DNA of 36,990 bases from a virus: positions 1 to 36,990 of the IMG/VR virus record IMGVR_UViG_3300030406_004542; one strand, 5' to 3'. Both the position numbers and the translations under genes were made by a program. Shown here one piece after another: positions 8,482-16,086 of the stretch; the first letter of the stretch is position 1, and every line of letters starts with the position of its first letter. The notes under the pieces are model-generated. The model worked only from the letters and a program-made list of their open reading frames with translations. It was not told the origin of the DNA and did no database searches.

Positions 8482-9411
8482 TTAGGTAATTGCAGTTTCG
8501 TTTTGTGCCAGACTTTCCACGGTGATAATTTCCGTGTTGAATGCCGTAGCAGGGAACGGGGCTGGAGCACCAGTTGGGTTCGTGGCAGTCCGGCTCTGTT
8601 GGAGACGATGCTGTTGTGCTCGACCCGCAACGATCATGTTTGGCTTCTGATCCACGGGGAACAGTGCCATTGCTTGTGCAATAAGATCGTCAGTCAGGCT
8701 GTTGCTTGAAGCATCCTCTAGGTTGGCGATACGGCAAACAGAGAGGTCATGACCTCGCTTGAGTCCGCAGTAGCCGCCGATCATGTGAGAGTAAGCCTTG
8801 AAGGACTGCTGGTTCGTTCCATCGGGACGATCAACAATCTGGCGAGGACCAACAGTGAATTCACCACCGCGGCCCCAAACAATTTCAACACCTTGCTCAC
8901 CAGCGTGAAGCAGGTAGACGCTAGAAACATCTGAACCCGATCCACCACCGTCAATGACCATGGTATCGGCCAGAGCATTCAAGTTGGCAAGGTCTTCAAA
9001 GCCATCAAAGCCAGCACCGATGTTGTTGGTGCCTCGCAGGATTTGCTCTTCGACTTCTCGCATAGCTTGACGCAAGTGGCCAACCGCTTCAACCAAGATG
9101 GCGTGATCCGCACCCCGTTGGTCAGTATCAGCAACAGCAACGTCAACCCAGAACGAAGCATCAAGATACTTCAGGGTCACAACGATTTGTTCGTATGTTC
9201 CCCGAGTTCCTTCGATACCCGCATTGGTAGCCCTAAATCCGACCGAAGGGTTAGCGGTCTTGTTCGTGTACTTGAACAAGTCACTCGTTGCAGTCTTCGC
9301 AGGAAGAGCAGCAAGGAAGGGAGCGGAGTCCAATACTTCGGAAAGCATTGCGTCCATATCGACGTTGTTGAACGTCAGGACATCGGAAGTTCTTAAGTTG
9401 GCATCAGCCAT
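8482..9411 (-). CDS. Major capsid protein
   Basis: 309 residues; it has the strongest ribosome site of the region (AAGGAGA, 6 nt before ATG), as expected for the most abundant protein. The sequence has features of the HK97 fold: N-terminal arm, a helix with ILVEAVGHLRQAMREVEEQILRGTN (spine-helix like, residues about 105-130), a P-domain with strand SSVYLLHAGEQGVEIVWGRGGEFTVG and a C-terminal A-domain ending FPATAFNTEIITVESLAQNETAIT. It directly follows the protease/scaffold gene. No cleavage site can be fixed by eye; the short N-terminal arm suggests that the scaffold is supplied in trans by the upstream gene. Confidence 0.85.
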   Translation of the reverse strand: MADANLRTSDVLTFNNVDMDAMLSEVLDSAPFLAALPAKTATSDLFKYTNKTANPSVGFRATNAGIEGTRGTYEQIVVTLKYLDASFWVDVAVADTDQRGADHAILVEAVGHLRQAMREVEEQILRGTNNIGAGFDGFEDLANLNALADTMVIDGGGSGSDVSSVYLLHAGEQGVEIVWGRGGEFTVGPRQIVDRPDGTNQQSFKAYSHMIGGYCGLKRGHDLSVCRIANLEDASSNSLTDDLIAQAMALFPVDQKPNMIVAGRAQQHRLQQSRTATNPTGAPAPFPATAFNTEIITVESLAQNETAIT

Positions 9412-9436
9412 TTCAGTTCTCCTTGGAGATTATTAG

Positions 9437-10747
9437 TTACTTAATAGAAGCGAGGGCGGAAGCGGCACGGGCCATGTCAGGAGTAATACCTCGCTTCATG
9501 TCTTCTCGTTCTCGCAGTTGTTGTTCATGAGCGCGAATTTGCTCTTCTGACAATTCCACAGAAGGTTCGGCAGGTTGCTCTTCACCTGAAACTGGAGCAC
9601 TTTGCTCCTCTTCGAGGGTCAGCGTTTCAACATGGCTTTCCAGTTCTGCAATCTTCTCTTGAGCAACGGAAAGTGCTTCACGATAACATTCGTTGAGACT
9701 CTTACCCTCAAGGAACCACATGGCACCTTGATTACCAAAGACCTCAACATATTCGGCATGGTCAGCAGACTTCTCAAGGGTTTCGACAACCACTTGGTCA
9801 TCAACCTTTTCTTCAGCCAACTCGACCACTTCTTCTACCGCCTCAACAGCGGTTTGCTCTTTACTCATCTCAGACTCCTCATCTGATTTAGAGAATAAGC
9901 CACCTCGAGTGGCGGCAGGTTCCGAAACTACATCGACCGCGTAAAGATGCGAGAAACGTAGTGGTGCGACACCGTCATCATCTGACATTTCAATCATCGC
10001 AGGTTTATCAAGGATGGTAGCAACACTCATCCCCAGACTTTCCGAATCTTCCTCGGCAAGGGTCATAACGTAGTTTGCAATATCACCTTTCGGTGAGATC
10101 GCTGCTGCACTAGCAAAATGAACGTCAGTCCTCACCATCGGACCATCCAAACGAAAGTCCTTTGCTCGCCCCAAATGCAGGCCCATCGAATCGCCATCAG
10201 GGTGAGTGAGACGAACTTTGACGCCCTTGTTAGGTTTGTTACCGTAGTCCACAACCTGTTCAAGAGTTACATCGTCCACCTCGTATGGCCGGTCGTCATT
10301 AAGCGGTCCTTCTTCGATGACCTTGGCACCGTAAATGACACCCTTCTCACGATCAATTTCCCCGACCGAGATATCAATCGACTCCAGGCAAAATACCTTT
10401 TCCATTTTATTGCTCATACTATTCTCCGATTTGTTTGCTCGTTCAACGATTCGCTTGGCCCATGACCTACCTGGAGCACCACCCCACAAGAGAAAAGCAA
10501 TGTAGCCTTTGTCTTTACTGCGGTCCTGTCCCGGTGAAGCCTTCTCATTGCCCTTGTGACGCGAGAAAAACGAGTTCATGCGTTTTACTGTGGATAGACT
10601 TAGATTCTTCTTATTGGCGATGTCTCGCGCTCTAGCAACGCCCACTGCTGTACCACCTTTGCCGCCGTTCTCTTTGCGTAGTTCCAGTCCACGCCTAGCA
10701 GCATTGGCCATCGCGTCAGTTGGTTTGTAACCTTCGTTCTCAGGCAT
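9437..10747 (-). CDS. Prohead protease fused to scaffold, with N-terminal 'GYKPTDAM' domain
   Basis: I choose the ATG at 10747 because GGAGG is 9 nt upstream; the ATG at 10756 abuts the SD. Three parts are visible. Residues 1-105 have GGTAVGVARARDIANKKNLSLSTVKRM and YIAFLLWGGAPGRSWAKRI, a domain often fused to phage head proteases. Residues about 115-270 are protease-like, with a probable catalytic His in RLTHPDGDSMGLHLG (about 182) and Ser in SLGMSV (about 241). Residues 290-436 are acidic and coiled-coil (EAVEEVVELAEEKV; EEQIRAHEQQLREREDMKR), as in scaffolds. It overlaps the portal end and precedes the capsid gene. It would shape the prohead and then process itself and partners. Confidence 0.85.
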   Translation of the reverse strand: MPENEGYKPTDAMANAARRGLELRKENGGKGGTAVGVARARDIANKKNLSLSTVKRMNSFFSRHKGNEKASPGQDRSKDKGYIAFLLWGGAPGRSWAKRIVERANKSENSMSNKMEKVFCLESIDISVGEIDREKGVIYGAKVIEEGPLNDDRPYEVDDVTLEQVVDYGNKPNKGVKVRLTHPDGDSMGLHLGRAKDFRLDGPMVRTDVHFASAAAISPKGDIANYVMTLAEEDSESLGMSVATILDKPAMIEMSDDDGVAPLRFSHLYAVDVVSEPAATRGGLFSKSDEESEMSKEQTAVEAVEEVVELAEEKVDDQVVVETLEKSADHAEYVEVFGNQGAMWFLEGKSLNECYREALSVAQEKIAELESHVETLTLEEEQSAPVSGEEQPAEPSVELSEEQIRAHEQQLREREDMKRGITPDMARAASALASIK

Positions 10748-12140
10748 CCTCTTCATCCTCCACTACTGGAGCACTTGGCTGTTGTGGGGCTACTGCTGCA
10801 CCGTTCAAACCAATCTCTTCTTTAAACTGTTGTTCCTTGGCCAGTGCTTCCGCAACTTGATACCAGTCATCACCGTATCTCTCACGACGAATCTCAGCAT
10901 GTGTCTTTAGCCCAGCATTGATTGCGTCAATGTCAGCACGCAGTTCTTTGCTAGGGTCAAACCAGGGTATGCCATCGGGAATCCACTCATACTTGACGCG
11001 CGGCATTCGCCATCCGCGGGGTAGGCGTAGTACTCCAGTTGAGATCCATTGCTGGATTTTCCAGCTTGTGATGTTGTAAAGCAAATCCTTTAGCCCTTCC
11101 TGTTTAGCGACACAAGACTTTCGGTACTGGAGTAGGGCAATCCGACTGCCCGAGTAATTCGTATGAGACGAATCGAACATGCTCCAGTCTAGGTCCAATG
11201 CCTTTAGTGCAACGTCAAGACTCATCTTCATGAAGTCCTGAAACTCAGTGGACGGGGTTTTGGATTCCAGAAACTCTGCCTTGTCGCCAGGATCAAGATC
11301 CAACATGATTGGACCTTTACCAAAGTTCTTTAGGTCGTAACCTGGTGCATCGTAGTCCTCGGCAAAGTCAGGTGAATCTCGGCTAATCGTCAGTGCAAAC
11401 AACTGAGATACCTTAGCTTTGAGGCGAGCATACTCGGTCACTTCCAAGATGTCATGGAATGGTGCAATGGCCGAAGCTAAAGGACTGACACCTCGGATCT
11501 GATCAAAGCTATCGAAGTACCCACAGTGGTAGATGTTCTCAGCACGTAGCTCGCGGTCATAGTTGTAGTGGTATTGCGGCGTCTTGTTCCACAGTGAGTA
11601 GGCAAGCGGTTGAGCACTGGCATTGATGGTAATGCCGTGTACCTTCCTCAGACCGTTACCTAGGTCCATTATCGGAGCATAGGGGTTTCGAATGCGATCT
11701 GCCTCAAGACCTTGCAGACGGCCATCCTGTAGCTTGATAATAAACACATCACCGTCAATGACTCGCCTGGTTTCGATCAACCTGACGAACTGCCGGAATG
11801 AGTGTTTGCCCATTACTTCACAGTTGCCGCATCGTGACCACATTTCCATCAATGCTTCTAGATCGGCATCAAGCCTAGCATCGCCCGTCTTGGGATGGAA
11901 GTTGAATGAGGCAACGTAATCAAGGTGTTTGCGTATTGCCCAACTAGCGGCAGAGAAGTTACGCCATAGGTCACGGCCAGACTCCATCATCTTGCGACGA
12001 TCTTGATCGTCCATCAAAACGTCAGAACTCTTGACCTCGTAACCAGAGTTGCGTCTCTTGGCTTTGGGATTAATCGCGTCATATCCAGTCACATCGTAAC
12101 TGAATAGCGTCTTTGCAGCTTTGGTGATTGCGTTAAACAT
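10740..12140 (-). CDS. Portal protein (lambda gpB-like)
   Basis: 466 residues with the lambda-type portal pattern: YDAINPKAKRRNSGYEVKSSDVLMDDQDRRKMMESGRDLWRNFSAASWAIRKHLDYVASFNF near the N-terminus, a wing region with RRVIDGDVFIIKLQDGRLQGLEADRI, and NIYHCGYFDSFDQIRGVSPLASAIAPFHDI followed by the stem helices. The C-terminus is acidic (VVEDEEDA). The order terminase, gpW, portal, protease is that of lambda A-W-B-C. TAATG coupling to gpW and AAAGGT upstream support the start. The portal forms the dodecameric DNA channel at one capsid vertex. Confidence 0.92.
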   Translation of the reverse strand: MFNAITKAAKTLFSYDVTGYDAINPKAKRRNSGYEVKSSDVLMDDQDRRKMMESGRDLWRNFSAASWAIRKHLDYVASFNFHPKTGDARLDADLEALMEMWSRCGNCEVMGKHSFRQFVRLIETRRVIDGDVFIIKLQDGRLQGLEADRIRNPYAPIMDLGNGLRKVHGITINASAQPLAYSLWNKTPQYHYNYDRELRAENIYHCGYFDSFDQIRGVSPLASAIAPFHDILEVTEYARLKAKVSQLFALTISRDSPDFAEDYDAPGYDLKNFGKGPIMLDLDPGDKAEFLESKTPSTEFQDFMKMSLDVALKALDLDWSMFDSSHTNYSGSRIALLQYRKSCVAKQEGLKDLLYNITSWKIQQWISTGVLRLPRGWRMPRVKYEWIPDGIPWFDPSKELRADIDAINAGLKTHAEIRRERYGDDWYQVAEALAKEQQFKEEIGLNGAAVAPQQPSAPVVEDEEDA

Positions 12141-12382
12141 TACAGACCTTTACCGAGATCAATGGACTTGTAGTAGCTCGAACCTTGCAGTTGCTGCAAA
12201 CGCTTCTCGTAGTACCGCAGTTCCTTTCGGACTGATGCACTGCCTGTTGCGTAGGTTACGCTCAAACCATCAACACTCATCGACTGCATACCTGCCGACT
12301 CTAAAAGCCGTTCTCGCAGGGTGTCAATCATCTGCTGACAAAACGCAATCTCTCGTTGTTTATCTGCATTGTGACAAGTCAC
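12140..12382 (-). CDS. gpW-like head-tail joining protein
   Basis: 80 residues. GTG is the start, with AAGGGGG about 9 nt upstream; no ATG lies nearby in frame. Two helices (ADKQREIAFCQQMIDTLRERLL and ASVRKELRYYEKRLQQL) flank a hairpin with the gpW-like passage SMSVDGLSVTYATG. Length, fold pattern and gene order (between large terminase and portal, as in lambda) agree. One copy of the CTGGAGNAC word (in reverse, 12382-12390) lies between its SD and start codon. It should seal the packaged head below the portal. Confidence 0.82.
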   Translation of the reverse strand: MTCHNADKQREIAFCQQMIDTLRERLLESAGMQSMSVDGLSVTYATGSASVRKELRYYEKRLQQLQGSSYYKSIDLGKGL

Positions 12383-12394
12383 TGGAGTACCCCC

Positions 12395-14443
12395 TTATAA
12401 AAGAACCGCTTTCTTAGGCGAGCGAGGTGCCTTCTGTTCCTGTTGTTTGACTTTCTTCTCCCCTCGCATTTTGACGCCCTCCATGTTGGCAACGACGCAA
12501 CATCCGACGACGCAGTCCCACCAGTGATTGTCTTGCCCAGGTTTGAGTTTCCATTCCTCAACCGTTCTGCCTCGCCCCTCAACCCGGACAGGGTATTCTG
12601 CTATGAGGTTGTCTACGAGTGCCTTGTGTTCTCTTGGATTCTGTTTTGGTATTGAGATACTGCCCTCGGTTCCTGCTGGGCATTTCAGACGAGCCGCCGT
12701 GTAACTCTTCCAAAGGTTTGCATCGTACAAGCAATACCGAATCGGCATTTCTTTAGACGTTTCGACTCTCCAGTGAGATCCGATCTTTACACCACCCTTT
12801 TTACTCTTTCCATGATTCAGTGGTTGACTACTAGCACCAATACCGCGACCGTGACTTGGCATCACGTATGCTTTCCATTTGCTAGTCCTGCACCAGTTGT
12901 AAACAACATCCCGTGTTTGTCCCCAGTTGGCGTCAATCATTAACCTAGATACTGCGAGTTCAACGTTGTCTTCTCTCTTGAAGTTGACATCCAGAATGCT
13001 CTGACTAAGCCCTGTCAGTGCTTCTCGCAGTCGGTGCTCCAGTGTTGTGTCTGGGTATAGCTTGGACAATGTGGTGCGTAGGTTACGCAGCGTAATGTTC
13101 TTATCCTTCTGCTCTGGCCATTGCCCATAGTCAATAATATAGCCGGTAAAGTTGTCGGTGAAACCTATAACCATCCAATACAAACACTCTTTTTGAACGT
13201 CTGCAAAGGCAACGACCTTTTGCACATCGAGGGGAACCAAGCCAGGTTCACAATGGTGCATGTTGTCTAGTAGGAACTCTGCCTTCAAACTCTCCGAGTC
13301 ATCATTCTCGCTAGGTTCGTTCTGGTATTCTGCCTGATAAGCCTCCCAGTCGCGAAACTGAAGGTTCATTGCGTGCTGTATCGCCGAATGCTCATCATCG
13401 GTGTAACGTTGTTTCCAGCCCGCTGTCAGGCCCTCATCCATAGCGTCACGGTTCTCCAGATAGAAGTTGCTGTACAACTCCGAGTCCAGATCGTTTCGCA
13501 ATGCCTCATCTCTCAATTCCCGGTACTTCTCCCACATTTCAGGATGTTCGGGTTTGCCATACATCATCTGTGTCTTCGTAGCTTTCCAGTCCAAGAACTC
13601 TTCTCTCTTGAGCAGTCTATCGGCAAGATCGTACTTCTTGACAATCGTACAGGGCAGGATGCAGCTAATCTTCTTTCCAGGGCCGCTGAGACCCAATATA
13701 TCGCCTTGTATGATCCTTAACCTAGTTTCTGTCTGTGATGGTGAAGAAGCACTCTCGCGCGTCTGTGGGTCGTCTACAATGCACATGTCAGGACGGATAA
13801 TGCCGCCTTCAGGCAACGTATGCTGTTGACCGCGGATGTCTCCAGTAATGCCCGCAACCGAGATGATTGATCCCGAGGACTTCGATCCTTCAATTGATGG
13901 GAACACTAGCTTGTCGGCTAGCCATTGCATATTGGTGGGTACACCATTTGTCGTTTGCCCGTTAGCCCGGGTCGCGCGACCTTCTAATTGAGTGATCGGG
14001 TAGCAGACTTCAGGAAAGTCCTCATTGAGTTGTGGGTTGAATCGTAGTTCAGTCTTGATTGATTTGAGTAGGTCTTCTGCTTTACCTGCGGTAGCTCCTA
14101 CCAGACAGACAAACTGTCGATGGCCATAAAGCAAAGCCCACATAGCAGCAGTGATTGAGATGGTCGTTTTGCCATTGCCTCGAGGCATTGCTACTGCATA
14201 CAGGCCACCCCGTAAGGTAACGTCCTCGGTAATCTGGAGTACCTTCAAATGATCTTCTGACCAATCAAACGTAAACACATCAGATCGGTAGGTTTCGCAG
14301 AACTTACGCAGGTCGTCTTTGCATGATTGGCGACGTTCCCAGTTCTCGCATTCTGGGATATCACCAATGTCGGCTTGCCGAGCACGTATCTCACGCATTC
14401 GGTCGCGCTGACCTTCTCGAATTGTCTTTCCGCTGTTAATCAT
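12395..14443 (-). CDS. Terminase large subunit
   Basis: 682 residues from the ATG at 14443, which overlaps the preceding stop (ATGA). The Walker A-like segment is AMPRGNGKTT (about 85-94), the Walker B region MCIVDDPQT (about 221-229), and a C-terminal nuclease region follows with acidic positions in VVAFADVQKE and LMIDANWGQTRDVV. The length fits the large-subunit range with a late C-terminal region of basic residues (GEKKVKQQEQKAPRSPKKAVLL). No small terminase gene is recognised immediately upstream; the 117- or 52-residue products are possible but unproved candidates. It translocates DNA into the prohead and cuts it; the packaging mode (cos or headful) cannot be read from the sequence. Confidence 0.93.
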   Translation of the reverse strand: MINSGKTIREGQRDRMREIRARQADIGDIPECENWERRQSCKDDLRKFCETYRSDVFTFDWSEDHLKVLQITEDVTLRGGLYAVAMPRGNGKTTISITAAMWALLYGHRQFVCLVGATAGKAEDLLKSIKTELRFNPQLNEDFPEVCYPITQLEGRATRANGQTTNGVPTNMQWLADKLVFPSIEGSKSSGSIISVAGITGDIRGQQHTLPEGGIIRPDMCIVDDPQTRESASSPSQTETRLRIIQGDILGLSGPGKKISCILPCTIVKKYDLADRLLKREEFLDWKATKTQMMYGKPEHPEMWEKYRELRDEALRNDLDSELYSNFYLENRDAMDEGLTAGWKQRYTDDEHSAIQHAMNLQFRDWEAYQAEYQNEPSENDDSESLKAEFLLDNMHHCEPGLVPLDVQKVVAFADVQKECLYWMVIGFTDNFTGYIIDYGQWPEQKDKNITLRNLRTTLSKLYPDTTLEHRLREALTGLSQSILDVNFKREDNVELAVSRLMIDANWGQTRDVVYNWCRTSKWKAYVMPSHGRGIGASSQPLNHGKSKKGGVKIGSHWRVETSKEMPIRYCLYDANLWKSYTAARLKCPAGTEGSISIPKQNPREHKALVDNLIAEYPVRVEGRGRTVEEWKLKPGQDNHWWDCVVGCCVVANMEGVKMRGEKKVKQQEQKAPRSPKKAVLL

Positions 14444-14793
14444 TGGCAAGGATAATCAAAGTGAACGAAAAGGTAATCAACTAGTGTCTGGCCATCGCTC
14501 GTATCCTTTTCGCAGGACAACTTAAGCAGGTAACTGTCAGACGTTGTTGACGATGTGCTAATTCTAAACTTGATTGCCTGGTTGATACCAAAGCCATTGA
14601 CCGTATCGGCTACAGCATTTAGCGTCGTGCCTGCAATCGTAAGTTCTCCAGTTGCGGAACCAGCATCGGTTACGTCTGTCACCACTGGAGTACCTGTTAA
14701 TGCTTCACCAGAAGCCAGTCGGGGTTTTAGGTTATGTGTCACGACTTCTGTCGATGCTATCGGCAAGAAGACATGAGCGTACTCAGTTCCCAT
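14440..14793 (-). CDS. Hypothetical beta-rich protein upstream of terminase (117 aa)
   Basis: Good SD (GGAGACTAAGT) before ATG. The sequence alternates strands and loops (TEVVTHNLKPRLASGEALTG; GELTIAGTTLNAVADTVNGFGINQAIKFRISTSSTT; SYLLKLSCEKDT) and resembles the small Ig-like or decoration-type proteins of marine phages. This suggests a capsid or fibre accessory role and makes a small-terminase role unlikely. Its stop overlaps the terminase ATG and its start lies inside the end of the 52-codon gene. I do not recognise a named family. Confidence 0.7.
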   Translation of the reverse strand: MGTEYAHVFLPIASTEVVTHNLKPRLASGEALTGTPVVTDVTDAGSATGELTIAGTTLNAVADTVNGFGINQAIKFRISTSSTTSDSYLLKLSCEKDTSDGQTLVDYLFVHFDYPCQ

Positions 14794-14941
14794 ACTTAGT
14801 CTCCGAGATTGGAGTCTTTAGTTTTGTTTTAGTTATCTGTTCTTTATGCTTTGTCACGCTCAGAATCGTTGTGGGTGTCCCACTGATGTCGATTGCAGTT
14901 GCTTTCTTAAACCACCCTAGTGGCCATTCAAATACCCACAT
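14783..14941 (-). CDS. Small protein (52 aa), overlapping both neighbours
   Basis: The ATG overlaps the stop of the fibre-like gene (TGATG) and the stop lies 11 nt inside the next gene, so it is translationally coupled at both ends and fills the only gap in this part of the operon. The product begins MWVFEWPLGWFKKATAIDIS and continues with a Thr/Lys-rich half (TPTTILSVTKHKEQITKTKL). The N-terminal 11 residues are aromatic and amphipathic. It has no recognisable family; it may be a small structural or assembly factor. Confidence 0.65.
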   Translation of the reverse strand: MWVFEWPLGWFKKATAIDISGTPTTILSVTKHKEQITKTKLKTPISETKYGN

Positions 14942-16086
14942 CAATCAACTCCGATCACTGGGTCCGCTGTACTGTCAAGAGTCAACGTTTTTGTAGCGTG
15001 AGTTGTTACGCCGTCTGATCGTTTAATCGTCCAAGTTGTAGATGATCGACTACTCTCTAGTAGGCACAGGATAATTGTGGCCAGCGTATGCTCGTTTGCT
15101 GTAGCCTCAACGTTGTCTACGTCGCGTTTGAGTATAGTGTCTGCAATGGACTCCAGGGTTGCGGTAGACAGTACAACGCCGTCAGTTCCCGTGTCGGCAA
15201 GTATGGAATCGGCAACAGTGTCGAGTGTATCAATCTTGCCGTCTACGGTTGACAATGCACTTGCTGTTGCAAGCCCAGACACATCGGCTTTAAACGCATC
15301 CTCATTCGACCCAGACGTGAACTCAGAATAGATATCCGCTGCCGTAGGCGCTGCAGTAGTAACCGCACCATCTGTTCCACGCATGGCTGCACCGTTCAAG
15401 CCAGTTACGTCCTCGGTGATTTCTGCAAGGTTGTCTGTGCTTGTCCATCCTGCACCTTTTACATCTGTCAAATGGTTGATGATCGTTGATTGGTTTGCCG
15501 CCGTAGCATCACTGCCACCCGTCAGGGCATTTGCATCTACTTGATTAGAAACAGTAAATGTCAGTTGGTCTGTCTTAGCCTTAATCTGTCCCACTTCGGT
15601 GTCTACTACTGTCAATGCACTAGCAGTTGCGAGGCTGGATACGTCCGCTTGAGATGCAGTGCGGGAAGCAGCATCAGTTGTAACCGTGTCAGTTGAGGCA
15701 TCAAACGTCGAAAAACCTGTTGCCTTAAAATCAGCAACGCCAGATACACTTGAGCCAGTAACCTTTCGCACATCCGCAATGCTTGTTTCTGTAACAATAC
15801 TGATTGCCTCATCTACAACATCGGCAGACGCTGCGTTAATAACAACCACAACCTCATCGGCAGTCATTTCTGAGGCACTTAGGTCAAACTGAAAGACCCC
15901 TTCGTACTTATGTGTAGGAAGCGTTGTAATATTGACCGACGCCGCTGTTGTCGTCCCAGTACGCTTTACAACCTTAACATCGCCTGCCGTAAATGTTCCT
16001 GTGAAGAACTCGGTTGGCGAAGAGGCTTTGACAAGAGCGTATGAAAAAGAAAAGCTGCTGCCTGATATTGCGCCGCTAGTTGCCAT
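14941..16086 (-). CDS. Fibre-like or baseplate protein with repeats (381 aa)
   Basis: Residues 1-100 form a beta domain (FTAGDVKVVKRTGTTTAASVNITTLP; YEGVFQFDLSASEMTADEVVVVI), the arrangement of the N-terminal module of many marine phage fibre proteins. Residues 130-330 contain imperfect repeats, for example DVSSLATASALTVVDTEVGQIKAKTDQL and DVSGLATASALSTVDGKIDTLDTVADSIL, suitable for a trimeric coiled coil. A small C-terminal domain has TWTIKRSDGVTTHATKTLTLD. Thr and Ala make up much of the protein. The TAATG overlap with the LamG gene shows co-expression. Probably a shaft or adaptor for the adhesins coded just upstream. Confidence 0.75.
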   Translation of the reverse strand: MATSGAISGSSFSFSYALVKASSPTEFFTGTFTAGDVKVVKRTGTTTAASVNITTLPTHKYEGVFQFDLSASEMTADEVVVVINAASADVVDEAISIVTETSIADVRKVTGSSVSGVADFKATGFSTFDASTDTVTTDAASRTASQADVSSLATASALTVVDTEVGQIKAKTDQLTFTVSNQVDANALTGGSDATAANQSTIINHLTDVKGAGWTSTDNLAEITEDVTGLNGAAMRGTDGAVTTAAPTAADIYSEFTSGSNEDAFKADVSGLATASALSTVDGKIDTLDTVADSILADTGTDGVVLSTATLESIADTILKRDVDNVEATANEHTLATIILCLLESSRSSTTWTIKRSDGVTTHATKTLTLDSTADPVIGVD

